NCBI GenBank assembly: GCA_018902385.1
Contig: JABSSW010000060.1
Coordinates: forward strand, 186,001-250,000
Length of the DNA stretch: 64,000 bases
From: Physcia stellaris
Taxonomy: Eukaryota > Ascomycota > Lecanoromycetes > Caliciales > Physciaceae
Reading direction: 5' to 3'
The notes under the pieces are model-generated. The model made no database searches, was not told the DNA's origin, and saw only the letters and a program-made list of their open reading frames with translations. The position numbers and the translations under genes are program-made. Below, one piece after another: positions 23,493 to 36,964 of this stretch. Each line of letters begins with the position of its first letter. Position 1 is the stretch's first letter.

Positions 23493-26400
23493 CTAAGCCT
23501 CCAGTCCGCGCCATCCCAACGCATGGTCAATCATATCCCTCCAAGTAGCCACTTTCACAATCCGCTCCCTCTCTATTTCATTTTCTGCCCCCTCTTCATC
23601 CCTCACCTCTACCACAGCTGTAGTATTCCCACCCACGCCCTGTGCCCCCTCATCTACAAAACCCATATCCTGAATACCATCCTCCCCATCTCCAATCATC
23701 CCCGGGGCCACCATAGCCAGCGCCCCATCCCTCAACCGCAGCCCGTGCAACCAGCCCTCGGAGTCCGCGTGGGGGCTATCATGCCCCATCAATTCATCCC
23801 GGACCACGTCCCGGAGATGCATGACGGCTCGGAGGAGGAAGGCAGCGAGGACTAAGGACAGGATCAGCCTGCCGAATGAAAACCTGCTTCTGCGCTGTTG
23901 AGCGGAGGGTCTCACTCGCGGATCCGTCGTTGGGCGGACAGTTTTCTGCTCCGTGGTTTCGCTTGCGGATGGTGGGCTGAAGGTTGTGGATGGCTTGTCT
24001 ACTGTATGATGATGATGATGATCTGGCTCCAAGATCCTTCGATCTTGCTTCGAAGGGGAAGGGGATGAGGCGAGAGATTGTATGGGTTGGTCGATCACCG
24101 CGAGGCTGGGCTGCCGACTGGGCGTTGCTAGATCCAAGACCGTATCCATATCTGGCAAACTTTCCAGATCGTCGTCTTTCCCTTCCGCTCTGTCCTGAAG
24201 TGCTAGGTACATCCTATACCCATAACTCAGCTTCGGCAGAGCCACCGAGTTACGTCCACACAAGGGATCACTTCTCCATGTGACATCTTCTCGATTCGTC
24301 TCGGTCAACGTAACAAACACGCTGTCAACGTTGCAAGTCAGAGACCCGCCTAGTATGACTTTGTCGACAACGTTCGGTAGGCGTAGCTCCAGTCTCGATT
24401 TGCCACCCTCGGAGGTGAAAGCTTCTCCAACAGCAAGCTCTTGGAAATGCATCTCGATCTTCACGACCCCCGATGCATGTAGTCCTCTGATGTGATGTAA
24501 CGCTAGATCTCCATCTTCGGTTTCTCGCCATTCCATCTCCGTCGCCACCTTGCCGTTGATGATGGCGAAATCAGGGAGCCAATCTCGCGCATCGATAATG
24601 AGTAAGGGTGGAGTTCTGGATAGGAATTCTAGGGCGAGACGGCAGTGCAGCTTCCTATCAAGGCTGCGTGTGACGCTCAATTCCATTTTCCACGCGAGCT
24701 TTGATGTATCCTCGAATGCTAAGGGATCCTCTGTTGTGAAGAGACCGGCGAAATATGCTGGTGGCATCCTGATTTTGTCATTTGCCCATGACGATAGACC
24801 GTCTTTCTCTTCCACCTTGTCTGAGCGATTGACTTGGTTGGAGGAGCTTGTCCAATCGGAAGCCCCATTGGATTCTTTCAGCTTCGGCATAGTATGCATC
24901 TCTTCTGGCAACTTGGAATTTGATTCGTCTATTTGATGGAGCATGGCCGCCATTGCAGATCTTAATCGACCAAAGTCCAATTGAGCGAACCAAGTGCTGA
25001 ATGGGTCTCCTGTCGTCCTACCAGATACAGCCTTTTCCATCTCTGTAAAGAGCCACAGAAAAACATCATTGTTGGGTATTCCGTCCTCAAAGCTTAGAGA
25101 CTCTAGCACTTTATACCATTGTGCCGGGATTGCCATATTGCCCTTGTAGCTGTAGCTATCCCCTTTGAAGGTATGATCGTGAGGCTCGATTCGCAAATGC
25201 AGCAGCGGCGAAGACCCAAAGCGAGAGGTTCCGATAGCCAGGTTAGGTCCGCACGCGTATGAGTGTTCCAGAAGGCTTCGGTCGATCTCATACTGTATAG
25301 GCGCATTAAGTGAGAAGCTGACACGGCCTGGTGGTTGACGATCATCTAGCAATGGCAGACCCGGGACTTTGAAATCTCGCCAACCGTTTTCGTCTTGGCC
25401 TGATAGATGAATCTTTGCAAGTACTATGGTCTCGTACACACCAGGCTTGACATTCCATGGGAAACATACTATCATTTTGCCCTGGATCTTGATCCAGAAT
25501 GGCTCTCTGACAGAACTTGCCCCACTTGGCGAGCCGGTTTCTTCCGGGAAGTACTTACTACTTGGAATCTCTCTTCGGAGCCATGGACGATAAGATATAT
25601 CCGGTGATGTAGCTACCCTGTTCTTCTTTGGGATCGGCCGGATTGGTGTAGCACTATGATCAGAATCCGGTGAAGGGGCGTAGCCTGGGTCTTCTGCATG
25701 GCAGGCGTCTGCGGGTTCTTCGGTTTGTTCTTGAATATGGTCACTAGGCAAGCTCTGTGTTGGTAAGATCTTAATGCAAGGCGTACTATTATGAAGGTTT
25801 GGTGGATGCCTCGCTATCGGGGATCCTCTATGCTCTGCTGGCGCACCGTCTTCAGAACTCGTTGATGAAGGCGAGGAAATAGATGTGAAGGACTGGCGGC
25901 TGCGTTTGCGGGACACGGGTAGAACAGCGACCTTTGGGTAGTCTGATTTTATCTTCTGACCACTGGCCCGACCAAGCGTGTAGGCTATGTGTCTTGGTCC
26001 GCACACTTTGTTCGCTGTCCCAGCGTCTGATGTTTGCCCGAGGTTTTCACCTAATTGGCTTAAGGATCTCGATCTAACCCTTTTTTTCTCTTCCTGTAAG
26101 CCACCTCCTCTCACTGGATAATTCACAGCTTTACTGCTTTGTGACTCAAACATAGAAGCATCTAGAGACCTCCTCATACGTTTATGAGGACTCGACCTTG
26201 GTGAGAAGTCCTCTTGGCATGGTGACCGCCATGGCTTTTTCGTTACAATCCTCTTCTTAGCTCTGATTTTTGAAGGAGAATTTGTACTCAAATACTTCTG
26301 GGGAGTTAATCTGTCGTCTTCGGATGTTGCAAGTTTCTGTGACGATCCAGGGCTCCTAAGAGGGTTCGCTTGGGGCGGTTCAGCATTGAAGATCCTTTCT

Positions 26401-27409
26401 GCAGGAGACTTGAGCAGGACCGTGTTGCTCGATAAATTACTACCCTGTTCAGAAGGTGCTGAGTCTTGATTATGCTCCGCGATGATAGGATCTCTGCTAT
26501 ACTGGTACGTGTCGTTGTCTCCTTGATTGTCTTCATCAATTCCCACAATCTTTTGGTCGAACACAAGATCTAAACTAAGAGGACCTTGAAATCTTCTCCC
26601 GGGCGAAGCTCTTTTCCTGGGCACAATCAATGCTTGATCCGAGCATCCTGTTTCGGACCCCTGACGCGCATGGATGAAGTCATGGGCCTGTGATGCGACG
26701 AGGGTGTCTCCAGACCACTCGATTGTATGGGGTAATTGACTTGGATACATGTGCCCGTTCTCCAACTCCGCGAAAGTGGATGTAAGATATTCTGATGAGG
26801 TGCTGAATAATTCCTCATGTGATTCTTCTGTGCCGTATACGGACCGTTTCCCAACATGCACAACCCGCCCATTATGTCGGTGTACACTCTGGTCCTGATG
26901 TTCGTCTGGCTTCTTGAAAGGCTTTCCCCACACGGGATGCTTGTGACGATGGGTACTGGGCTTTTCGTACAAGATCCTTTCCTTAAGACCAACAGCACCT
27001 CCGAATGTTGTCTTTGGGCCCTCTTGTAGTTCAGGTGGTGCAGAAGTGATGCTGTCTATCTCAGCAGCTTCGACAAGCGGGTGTGAGGTGTCTATAACGA
27101 CATGACGGCCTTTTGGTTGAGCAGCAATCTTGAAAAGATTCATCAGCAATGTCCCGACAGCTAGTCTCTGAACAAGCCTACCATAAGATTAATCTTGACA
27201 TCTACAGGGTGACCTACAATGCCATCCCACAAAGCATGAACACTGATGTCCTTGATCGGAGGTACGAGTTGAGATGTAGCAGTATGACTGCCGGGATGAA
27301 GAATCTGCTGTGCGCGAGTAAGTCCGTCCTTGATGCGATGACGCTCAAGTACGGGCGACCGCTGAGGACTATATGGAATTTGAGGTGGCATCATCGGCCG
27401 TGAATCCAT
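23493..27409 (-). CDS. Large uncharacterised protein with a C-terminal transmembrane segment, 1287 aa
   Basis: Not recognised. Exon 1 27409-27182 (MDSRPMMPPQIPYSPQRSP), intron 27181-27129 (53 nt, GTAGGC...TCAAG), exon 2 27128-23493. The first 600 residues are polar and largely disordered, with basic clusters (KIRAKKRIVTKKPW; SPHKRMRRSLDASM). About residues 610-1050 look globular and strand-rich (DFKVPGLPLLDD; GNMAIPAQWYKVLESL; LEFLSRTPPLLIID; ALHHIRGLHASGVVKIEMHF). A short His run is at about 24010. A single hydrophobic helix, GRLILSLVLAAFLLRAVM, lies near residue 1165, leaving about 108 acidic residues after it. With basic clusters on the N-terminal side, the bulk probably faces cytoplasm or nucleoplasm (inference). 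Possibly an inner-nuclear or ER membrane protein. Confidence 0.8.
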
Positions 27410-27932
27410 CCCACCGGGGGTGTCAGCACATAACTCAATGCTGAGGCGAGAATATGCTTGTTGACTGACAGCTCTATGCTGGATGTGGGTATTTGCCGGA
27501 GCTGACTTCGCGTGCAGTCATGTCCAAACTCACCGACAGGGAAGGAACGACCGAAGACCAAGAGCGTCCAGTCTGAGCTTACCCAGCGGCTGCCCGCAAC
27601 TGTTACCGACGACCAATTTGCGCAAAACGCTCCTGTCGCCGGTAAGAATCATCTCTACCGTAGTGTCAGCTTCGGCGAAATACGATCCATATACTCCATC
27701 AGTTCATAGGCACTGATGCTATACAGAGTGACAGTCAAGCGCCAGGAGTTTTTGTTTCCTTTTGGCATAAATTGGGAGACTGACGAACAATGACGATTTA
27801 TTGCCTAAGGCCTTAGCCTACATGCCCAGGATCGTGACTGCTGCATATGAGATACGAAGGTTCCTGGTGTGTATCTTATCAACGACCGAAATTGTATTAT
27901 TATTTTAATCTCATACTAGAAAAGCCTGCCTG
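27410..27932. other. Intergenic, promoter of the 1287-aa gene
   Basis: 523 nt between the start of the large minus-strand gene and the stop of the velvet gene on the same strand. Only chance frames seen. Confidence 0.5.
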
Positions 27933-29701
27933 TTATATCGACGAGCTGTTCATTGGCATGGGAGGGATATGATGGCTTTGATACGACGGCGCATCAGGCC
28001 TTCTCTCGAACCCTCTAGCCAAACCATTCTCGATCGGCGGTAGGGTATTAACGTGCCGTACTTGAGGAGCACTACCCAGTCCAACTGTAGGCATCATGGA
28101 TTGTAGTGGAGGTAGGATTGGACGTCCACTGATAGGGGTCGGCGAAAGGACTATACGATCCGCTACATTGCTACTTTCAGCAGCACGAGTGTGCATGTGA
28201 TCCGATACTGCATGTGACATACCGGCTAGGACCTCAGCTGCTGAATGCGAAGCAGATGTAGGAGTAGCTCTTTGCGGTGGTTGATCATTGTGCTTTGGTG
28301 GTGTTGGATACGCGAATTGAGGGACTTGCTTCTGCTGATGCGCATCAGCTTGTTGTGGTTGATGGAAGGAGGAGTCTCGCGAGTGCTGTGTCTGGAAATG
28401 GCTCCCTGATGTCCACGAAGATGTGGTAAGGTCAGTGTGCGGCGAAGTGTACGGTGAAGAAGCGGCGGATGAGTTCGTGTGCTGGTGTCCAAATTGGTAG
28501 TAGTCTGAAGCAGTACTGGGCGCTGAATAGTGGTCGCCAGAATATCTGACTACCTGATTGAGAGGCACTTGGTGTGCTGGAGGTTGTTGATTGTATGCTC
28601 TCATGTCCGTGTGGAGAAAGGGAGCGTATCTGGGTTCCTGCTCAACGGTCTCAGACCCTGCCGTTGACATGGAGATTCTTTGACGTTTGGCGGCTGGCTC
28701 TTGGTTCTCGTGAGGAGGTACATAATGTGGGTCTCTGCTCTGTTCGTATTGATACTGCGAATGGGGAGCCTGATGGTTAGGGAACGACTGATGCGAATAC
28801 CCGGAAGTCAAGGCTGTGTAAGATTCCGCACGCGGCTTCGATGGTTGAGGTCTCTTCCTATTTGCAGATTAGCACGGCATATACGCCGCTAAAACACTCG
28901 ACCTACAGTATAGTTCGAGGTTCCTTTCTGGTTTTAAGCTTCACCCCTTGGTCACCGAATGAGCGGGCGAGAAAGGTTGATTCTAACATGCCAGGAAACT
29001 CCTTGTGGGAATAGGCTGCTCTTGCGTCAGGAGAAAGATTCGGCACCATCTTGCAGTGAAACCCTTACCAGTAAAAGGATCGGAATCGATTGATTTGATG
29101 AACACAACGTGCGTCCTAACATCGGGTGTCAGTACTGCTTTAAAAGAAATGAGAAACGACTCAATACTTACTTGACCAATTCGAAAAGACTGAAGCGAAG
29201 CCGATATCGGCCCTTCAACATTACTGACAAGTCACCAAACACGAAAAATGCACCATCTGTGACAAATTAGCAGCCATACAGGAAGGATTTCTTGTGTGTA
29301 GTACCCGTGTTGTCTATATCTTTCAGCCGATGCAGCGAGGAGACCAGCCCACCTGAGAGCGTGTTTGCTGGGATTTCTTCAGTTGAACGCTCGTCCGGAG
29401 GAATTAGAGTGCACCACATGAAGTGATAGGGACTTTGGAGATAGTTACTAGGTATTTTAGTAAGGATACTGCCGAGGGCTTGGATTGACATACTGTTGGG
29501 GATCATTCGGATCGTTGATGTGAAGCTGCAGGATTGGTTGTGGGTCGATAGGCTTGCGATCTGAAATCATGGCTTAAATCAATTAGGGATTGTATTGAAC
29601 ATCAGGATTGGATGGGTACCTTTTTCCCTAGCACTCGGAACCTTTGCTCGGTTCGGACCTTGGCGGATCTTCAGGAAATAGGATTCGCTGGTTGATTGCA
29701 T
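27933..29701 (-). CDS. Velvet-domain developmental regulator, VosA/VelC-like, 485 aa
   Basis: Fungal nuclear regulator coupling sporulation and secondary metabolism; velvet domains bind DNA and dimerise with other velvet proteins. Seven exons: 29701-29620, 29560-29494, 29447-29305, 29256-29172, 29115-29069, 29015-28907, 28857-27933; introns are 46-59 nt with consistent phases. Velvet-domain landmarks in order: [99 protein letters not shown]. The domain ends at KTRKEPR, followed by a 300-residue Gln/His/Ser-rich tail with a likely nuclear signal (PAAKRQRI). The GTATGT donor in the third codon-split junction gives PQHNYLQSPY. VosA fits the architecture best, but VelC cannot be excluded. A possible 5'-UTR intron (GTATGT...ACAG) lies at about 29725-29770. 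Confidence 0.93.
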
Positions 29702-32700
29702 AGTCAGTGGCACTCCAATTTCTGTATTAGAAGAGGGCCGTTGTCGTTAAAACGACGATGACATACGGTGGGAGTGCCGGTTTTGGTGGTGGTCTCTGCT
29801 CATGCCTTTGCCTAGGATTGTTCATGAAGGCGACTGCGCTGCCAACCTCTTGAGGCGCGAATCGTGAGTGTGGCGATGAATCGTAAGGATACTTTCTGAG
29901 CGTTCCTTGAAAGGATGTATTTGTGGATCTATGCCGCTGTAGCTTTCCTTGACTGCCCCTTGAGTTCAAGAGGGGCTGCGACAGCGTGGGTCTGTCCACG
30001 AGTCGAATCCGGTTGGTCCTTTGGGAATGAAAGAGAGTGCTGAGAGGAGTCGATAACGGATATAGAAAGCTTGGTTATATTCGATATTCCGGCGATCTTT
30101 GGGTATAAATATAGCAAAGCAAAGCAAGCATCAGAAGGCAAGAAGTGCAACAGCCGGGGCTTATCCAATCCTTATACTCTCAGGAGCCAGTGTCTGTTCA
30201 GGAAACAACCGTGGAGAGGAGTGTCTCGAGGAATGGGACACTTTTCCTAGTGAGGGGCAGGAGGGGGAGGGATGGTGAAATAGGCCGGGATGTGCTTTGT
30301 TCAGACGGCAGCCATTGGCATGTGCAAGTCGGACAAGAGAGAAACTTCCTGGTTCCGCCTTCCCTCTCGTGAATTCTTGCTCAACCAGATGCTTTTGACT
30401 TTAGGAAGGGGCCTCCGTAGAGTCTAAACGCCTGGAGAACCTGGTAGAACTCCGGCTGACCCGTTATCCCAAACACAAGGCCTGTCTCCCAAGGCGTTGG
30501 CCCACTTCTTCGCCGCTGGAACCCTTTCCTTTTCAACTATACACCAGATGGCGCACAGTCCTGTCAGGAGGACATGCATGAATTCAGCCCTTCCAGTGGC
30601 AGCGTTGTTCATCCACCGCGAGAAGTAGTCGTTTCACCGTCCGGCCATCACAATTGGCTTCGTTGAGGCGGCGCAGCGAATTGCTCCCGTGATGGTTGAG
30701 CCAGCTTGGTTGAGCCAGCTACTGGATTCTGTTGCCAAAAGTCAGCAATGGACCTACTGAGCCAGTTGACATAGGCCATGAGGGAAGCGCAGTCATTGGC
30801 CGCTGTCCTGGAACGAAACCACGAGAAGACGGGAATGGACTCTGGCTAGGGGGATCATTGCCGAGAGGAGTTCCCATGCAATTATCCTTCCACTGTAAAA
30901 TCCCCAGAGCTAGGTGAACAGTACCCAGATGTCTCATCCAAGGTACAAAAAGATTGTGACGCCAGGCTCACCTTGCGGTTGGCAGAGTAAGGGGTTCTTT
31001 TCCGATTACTGTTTGCCTTTGTTCTCGCTAATTCGTCGATCGACTAAGGTAGTTCTTCGGTGCCAGCTTAACTTTATTTTGGCCTTCGATCATGAAGACG
31101 CTCAGTTGGCTTTCTTTGTGTCTTCCACCAAAGTAGATGAGTATATTGACAGAGTAGTTCTCGCTAAAAGATGGCGAACGACGTCACAGGTTGCTTCAAG
31201 TGGATGAGGTTCGGTGAAAGCGTTCAAGACATCAAGTTTTGGTCAAGCTCTAACAGTATTCAAGTTGCATGCAGGGGGACGCTTCCTTATTCTCATGCAT
31301 TTCAAAAGACTGCCACATTCGTCAGTAATCAGCTGGCTCGGAATGGCGTTCATGTGGAAGAATAGGTAGGTTGCTCCCTGCCACTAGCTGGCGCAGAAAG
31401 GAGATCATCGATATCAAAATCCAGTTGTCAGGGGAGGCCCCTGCACGCAGCATTTTGGCAGGTTCGCTAAAGTCAACTGTCGAAGGAAAGCCATGGGAGC
31501 GCAGGTCAAGCGTCTCCTATTGGACGGAAAGGGGCATCGTTCGGTCGTTGCGAGCCACAGCGCCATATGCAGGTTAAAGAATGTGCCATGGTTACGTCGG
31601 TCAGTGGGCTTCTAGCAGATGGTACTACAATCGCATCTAGCATCTGTGGCCCTGTGGGATGAAGGTAGAGGCGCCAGCGATTCGCAAAGGCTTGTCGTTG
31701 CTACACCGGGTTGGAAGCAGTTGACTGGGGAGCTAGCCGGGATTGACACGTCGCGTGGCCCATGGTGCAGGTGCCGCAATGCATGGCGATGCATCGACCA
31801 AATTTCTATCCCACGTCGCTTACACTGCATCTTCTGGTCAATGGAATTCGTGTGGTGGACCTGGTGGTGGGTGTGTGTGTGTGTCAGTGAACGCAGCCGG
31901 GATCGAAGCTAAGAGCGATCACTTGCGAGCGCTATATCTTTTAGCCCGGAGTGACACTGCATAACGGTGGACAGAAAGGTTTGGCGGCGTATCCATGAGG
32001 AAATACCCTTCCCAATCCGGCAGCATCTCTCGGTTCAGCATGCATTTCTCCGGCTTACCCCTTCTAGTCTACAGCATTCCGAGGCTGGTGTTGCTGTTTG
32101 GCTTCAGCCTACTCCAAACGGTGCACGGCGTTCTTTAGCGGATGGAAAGGCTAAATGACTATCAAAGCCACTGATGGCAAGATTGAACGCCTCGTACCCA
32201 CAGCTGTCTCCTAAGCGATATGTACCTTCGGACCCGTGGGTGGGCGAGCATGACAATTATGCTTTGGCGGATCCTCCAGGCCATGTCACTCCAAACGAGC
32301 TGTCAGCGACAAACAGCCAACCGTATTTGCTTCCAAAGTTCGATGGAGCATCACCGAAATGACTGGCATCTAATCTAACGGAATCTGATCGGAATCGTGA
32401 CCCCCTTCAGTGCATACAGGAAGCAGTCTTGTGTGAAGGCAGGATCTCTGCTCAATTACATTGGCGACTTCGATGAAAGCGCACAGACATGCACTCTGAC
32501 AACAAGGCTTATAGAAACTCATTTTGTTCGTTATTTGAAAGTCTGCGTTTTGACTTCTGCAGGTGGTAAAGTCAAGATTGCTCAAGCAGCTCTCAAAAAG
32601 CCCACTTACATAGATGAGCCCTGCATACTATCGACATCGCCGAGGAACGCCATTGTTTGCTACACTTTTTGACAGCTGCATGTCACACCGACTGCAGGAG

Positions 32701-35479
32701 ATCTCATCGGAGATGGAAGAAAGCCATTTCAGAGAATCATGGTGGGCAAATCATGTCAATTTGTCACGCAAGTACGACAGCAAACCTGCGGTTGCAGTCT
32801 TCGAGCATAAGTTCTGAGACACGGACGCTTGGTACATGCATACAAGCGCCAATAACGGCGAAGAGATCACGATGGGCAATCAGCATACTTTTCACTGCCC
32901 AAGCGAAGTATGTGGGAAGTGGGAAGTTGGCAGCACAAGCATGCATCTGCATTCTGTGGCCCCACCTCATTGGGCAGCTGCACCTTTGACAGCTTCTCGT
33001 GCATCAAGCTGCAGCTTCTTCCGGCCCCTCTGCGTCCTCGACCGTCAATCCATCTGGCTGGGTGTTTCGCCAATGGCACGGTCGCTGTCAGAATGGTTGC
33101 GCCGAGCGTTCGTCGGCATGGGCGCATGTAATAGATAAGAAGCTCCGGCTTCATCTGAGCTCTCGTCGGGCTGGCAGAAAGACCATCTCGCAGCTGCCAG
33201 CAGAAGTCAAGATGGACCGATAACCCGAACTGGTTTAGGCGGACACAAACGGTGGCACTTCTCCGCGCGCCAGGCAGGGATCAGAAACTGGGTTGGGGAG
33301 TTTGGTCCCTTGGATCATTTCGGCCACCAATGCACATCAGACGATTATCCCGCGTTGTGCCCCCTTACTACCCGCCTTCACTCCGAAGGCAGCTTGCCAG
33401 CTGTCTCTGCGCACCTCTTTCCACTGCGGCATTCCACCTTTCTCCACGATGTGTTGCAATTAAGGTCAAAGCGAAAGCTTCTGGTAAAAGCAAGTAGACC
33501 TTGCTGCTTCCCATTTACATGCGGACTTGCTCTCGGCAACGTCCTACTGAGCCATTCGTCGACAATCTCGTTACAGTGCAGTGTGCTAAAACAACGGTAC
33601 GATAAGACGTCTTCCGCCTGAGTATTGGATTATTACTGGCTGCACGGACGCAATCCACCCGCCTCGCTTCGAGCGACTATTTTCTGGACTTTCTGATCTC
33701 GGTGGCACAGGGCCATCTCTGCACCCCAAAAGCAATCAAGCTTCGCTCCCGAACCAAGCATGACTCAGACCCTGACGCAGTCTTCGACCACGGCTCGACT
33801 TGATCAGCTTCATCCTCGTACCCTGTTCACTTCCGTTGAGGCTCAAGGAAAACAACCTCTCCCTGGGGCTACTGTTCTCATTCGTCTGTCATTCCCTACT
33901 ACCAGCCTCGTCACAACGGCAGCTGTTGCAATCAATACAGTACTCCGCTTACAATGAACAGGGTGCTTCTCTAGATTGACCTGGTAGATGAAAATGCTGT
34001 TTCCACTTGCCAAATAGAAGGGCGTCCTACCCACAAAATCTGTCATTCGAGCACTTGACGCCGCGCCACAGTTGTAGCGCCACAAATTCACTTTCTCTGT
34101 GATCAGGATTCCAAGAATTACATTCGTCGAGATTAACCCGAAAACATGATCTTTCGCGTAGCGCCTCCACATGGCTTTTGGACAGCGAGCGAAGCCCGGT
34201 TTTCCAAGAACGTCGAAAAGCCTAGGAGCCATCACCGAGCATCACCGGCACCAACCAAAACGCTCAAAATTCTGCAAGATTCGTCCATCCCCGGTCTTCT
34301 CGCCAATCTTGCTCCACTGCCACGCTATCGGAGAACGTGTCTCGCCCTCCACTACGATAGTGTCTGCCATGGTTGACATCCTGCTCTTGACCGTGTACGA
34401 CCGATGCCCTGTTGATCTTTCGCAAGATCCTGGTTACCGGGCTTTCACCCACACCTTAAAAGAAGCTTGTACAGGACTAGATGAAGACCTCGTGCCATGA
34501 GCTCCACACAACCTTCATCCCCAGAGACCCCGACTACACGTGGGGCCACGTTCCTTTCCACCTACGACCATACTGTCGGTATCAAAAGGCAAGTCCAGAC
34601 ACGTCTTGAGTCAAAGTCATTCGTTCAATACATCCTTTTCCCTTCAGCTCCTTCTTCTCACGTTGGTGTCAGTCTTCCTTTACGGCCGCTGCGGCCAAAT
34701 TCTCCGGATGTCTGACTCTATCGCAATCTTCGCATTATGAAAATGAGATCACTAGTCCCATCAAGGCTTTTCGTGGCTTCACTATTCCTGCAGGCCATCT
34801 ACTTACGCATGCATCCCTCTCGCAATACTCTCTGATGGAAGTGGGTCTCCACCCACGCTCAAGAAACGCCGGGCTCGCCAATCTCGAGAAATGCCCGGCT
34901 CAAGACACCATTGCTTTGGATCCTCTGCGCTCGGCCCCCTCCGGAGGCTTGCATCTCAAGGATTCGTGATATCATGGCATATCTCGTGATGCTCGAGGCA
35001 GACCACTATCGAGTGCGAGATCCGATTGGCGACGACATCCGGATGGTTTCGAGCTGTATGTTTCGCCACCGGACAAAAGGGTTCCCAAAGCCACCTTCTC
35101 TCGGCTCCGCTCAATGTCGGATTTGGGATTCTCTCATTCTGTATGCTCATGTTGTGTCACAGCTCCTTTCTCTTCCTACGAAGCTTGCGCCGCTTGGTGG
35201 ATTTGATGTCTAGACCGCTCTGGTGGGTTGCGGGTTCGCTTCCTCTGTACATGATAACGCGTTCTGGGAAACTCCGCGGACTATGGTGTAAGTGTGGATT
35301 CTCGTAGATGTCTGGAAACGAGGACTTGGTACTCTTGGCGGATGTCTACCATCACCTGCAAAGACGTCGTAGATTCTCACACAACCGGCCATTCGTCCGA
35401 TCGCCTTGATCGCCACCATCCATTGTGGCGACAATTGTGATGGCATCATTTTCGAGAGAGAAAGGGGGTGGGGGGTGGC
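29702..35479. other. Long gene-poor block
   Basis: 5.8 kb upstream of the velvet gene with short overlapping frames only. The first few hundred bases probably form the velvet 5' UTR and promoter. A short direct repeat (TTGAGCCAGC, twice) is at 30697-30720 and a small GT run at 31867-31886. Several 100-130 codon frames (for example 33843-34235 minus) have no recognisable content. Base composition is normal, not AT-rich, so it is not a RIP-degraded repeat by eye. Confidence 0.5.
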
Positions 35480-35895
35480 ATGAATCACCCTTGTCTGAAC
35501 AACTTCATCCATTTCCACAGTGTCTAAACGTCATGGGGAGTAAGCCACAGCAGGGAGCGTTTATGAATCACCTTTTCCAAAACAAACCCTACAATTTCCA
35601 GATTTTCTAAATATCAAAGGGAGTAAGCCACAGTAGACAAGGTACGTGGAACACCTTTCCTTGAACAAATTCTTCCATTTCCACAGCATCTAAACGTCAT
35701 GGAGAATAAGCCACAGCAGAAAGAGTACGCTCATATCCTTTCCTTGAACAAAAATTCTTATTTCCGCAATGTCTTACCTCAATAGAGAATAAGCCCACAC
35801 TGGAGAGTGTATATCGATCACCATTTTCAAACAAATCCTCTACCATTCCCACACTATCCGAACGTCATAGGAAAGAAGCCTGCCCCAGAGAGTTG
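35480..35895. repeat. Minisatellite: five imperfect tandem units of about 83 bp
   Basis: Units begin near 35480, 35563, 35646, 35729 and 35812. The conserved landmarks GAATCACC, CATTTCCACAG, TAAACGTCAT and AGTAAGCCACAG recur with spacings of 83, 83, 83 and about 85 bases (TAAGCC at 35541, 35624, 35707, 35790, then GAAGCC at 35875). Similarity decays towards the last unit. 83 is not a multiple of three and no frame runs through, so it is non-coding. Confidence 0.85.
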
Positions 35896-36964
35896 ATATC
35901 CAGCTATGGAAGCGGGGCTAGTGATGAAACCCCTCCTCGATTATGTTTGAATCTCCTTTCCTTTCCGCTCCTTGTCTCGCTTTACAAGAACGAGTGGTAC
36001 AATTCCCAGAACCGAGATAGCAGGAGTTTGTAAATCAATATGATGCAATGTGCCTGTTTCTCGTCACTAACCTCCTGTGTTTTCTTACTACTACGTAGGT
36101 TGATGCTATCTCCTTAATCTCTAAGGTTCCCATCTACTCATATCTGATCCAGAGAAGCTCCATCACCGCTATCTCCCCTTTACTGGCTTCGAAGAGAGTA
36201 GGGTGATCTCATCTCCACCCCTCTCCCCCTCCCCCGCGGATTTATCTTTTTTCCCCCTTGTGTCGAGAGGGTAGGGAAGGAGAGCGATGGAGAGCGCACA
36301 GAAAAAACCCATAAAAATAAAAGAGTTGTATAACTCTACTCTGAAGCTCCGGTTAGTGTTCGGTTGGGGCCTGGGCGAGGGGTATGATGAGTGCGGTATG
36401 TGAGCGGATGGGGAATATGAGGATGTTTGGGTTTTGGGGGTGCAGGTGGGAAGGAGTATTGAATTGGTGAGTTGTTTGGATTATTTCGGCGGGGGAGGGG
36501 GTTGGGTTCTTCGTTCTTCATCTGTTCTCAGGCTCGGGGATGAGTGCAAGGATAAAGACACCGCCTATCTAACTAATAACCAATGTCTTGGAGCCGACGT
36601 ACTTAGGTCTTCCTTCACCACTATGTGTACTATCTAGTCGTAGGAGATTGGTTTTACGGACTTTGCTTTGTATTTGTGATTGGGTTGGGTGTCTGGACTG
36701 GAACGGCGCAAGCGAGGATTTGGGGAGGGGATAGGGATTTGTGGCGGTGGAGGTGGAGGTGCTTTGGGGGATGCAGGGGAGGAGAATGGAGTTCTGCTAT
36801 CAAGAGTGCTCTAGAGGTTGGTGGAGGTCTCTATATCTTGTTTAGTGTAAGAGTGTACTGCTGCGGTACCTATCTTCAGCACTTTGATATTTCCGATTCA
36901 CTCAGGCTACTCGGGCCATGATCGTCGTCAGTTCCTCCGTTCTCTACAACGTGAAGAAGTACAA
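35896..36964. other. Intergenic, downstream of UTP14
   Basis: About 1.1 kb. Contains a pyrimidine tract (36195-36260) and a G-rich stretch (36355-36520). No gene supported. Confidence 0.5.

Noticed and set aside
29727-29999. 90-codon minus-strand frame just upstream of the velvet start, possible N-terminal exon
   Set aside because: The candidate donor (GTATGT) and acceptor (ACAG) do not join it in frame to the velvet start, so it is more likely 5' UTR with an intron.
31612-31964. Overlapping frames around the GT run as a secreted Cys-rich protein
   Set aside because: No signal peptide, no consistent frame and low-complexity sequence.
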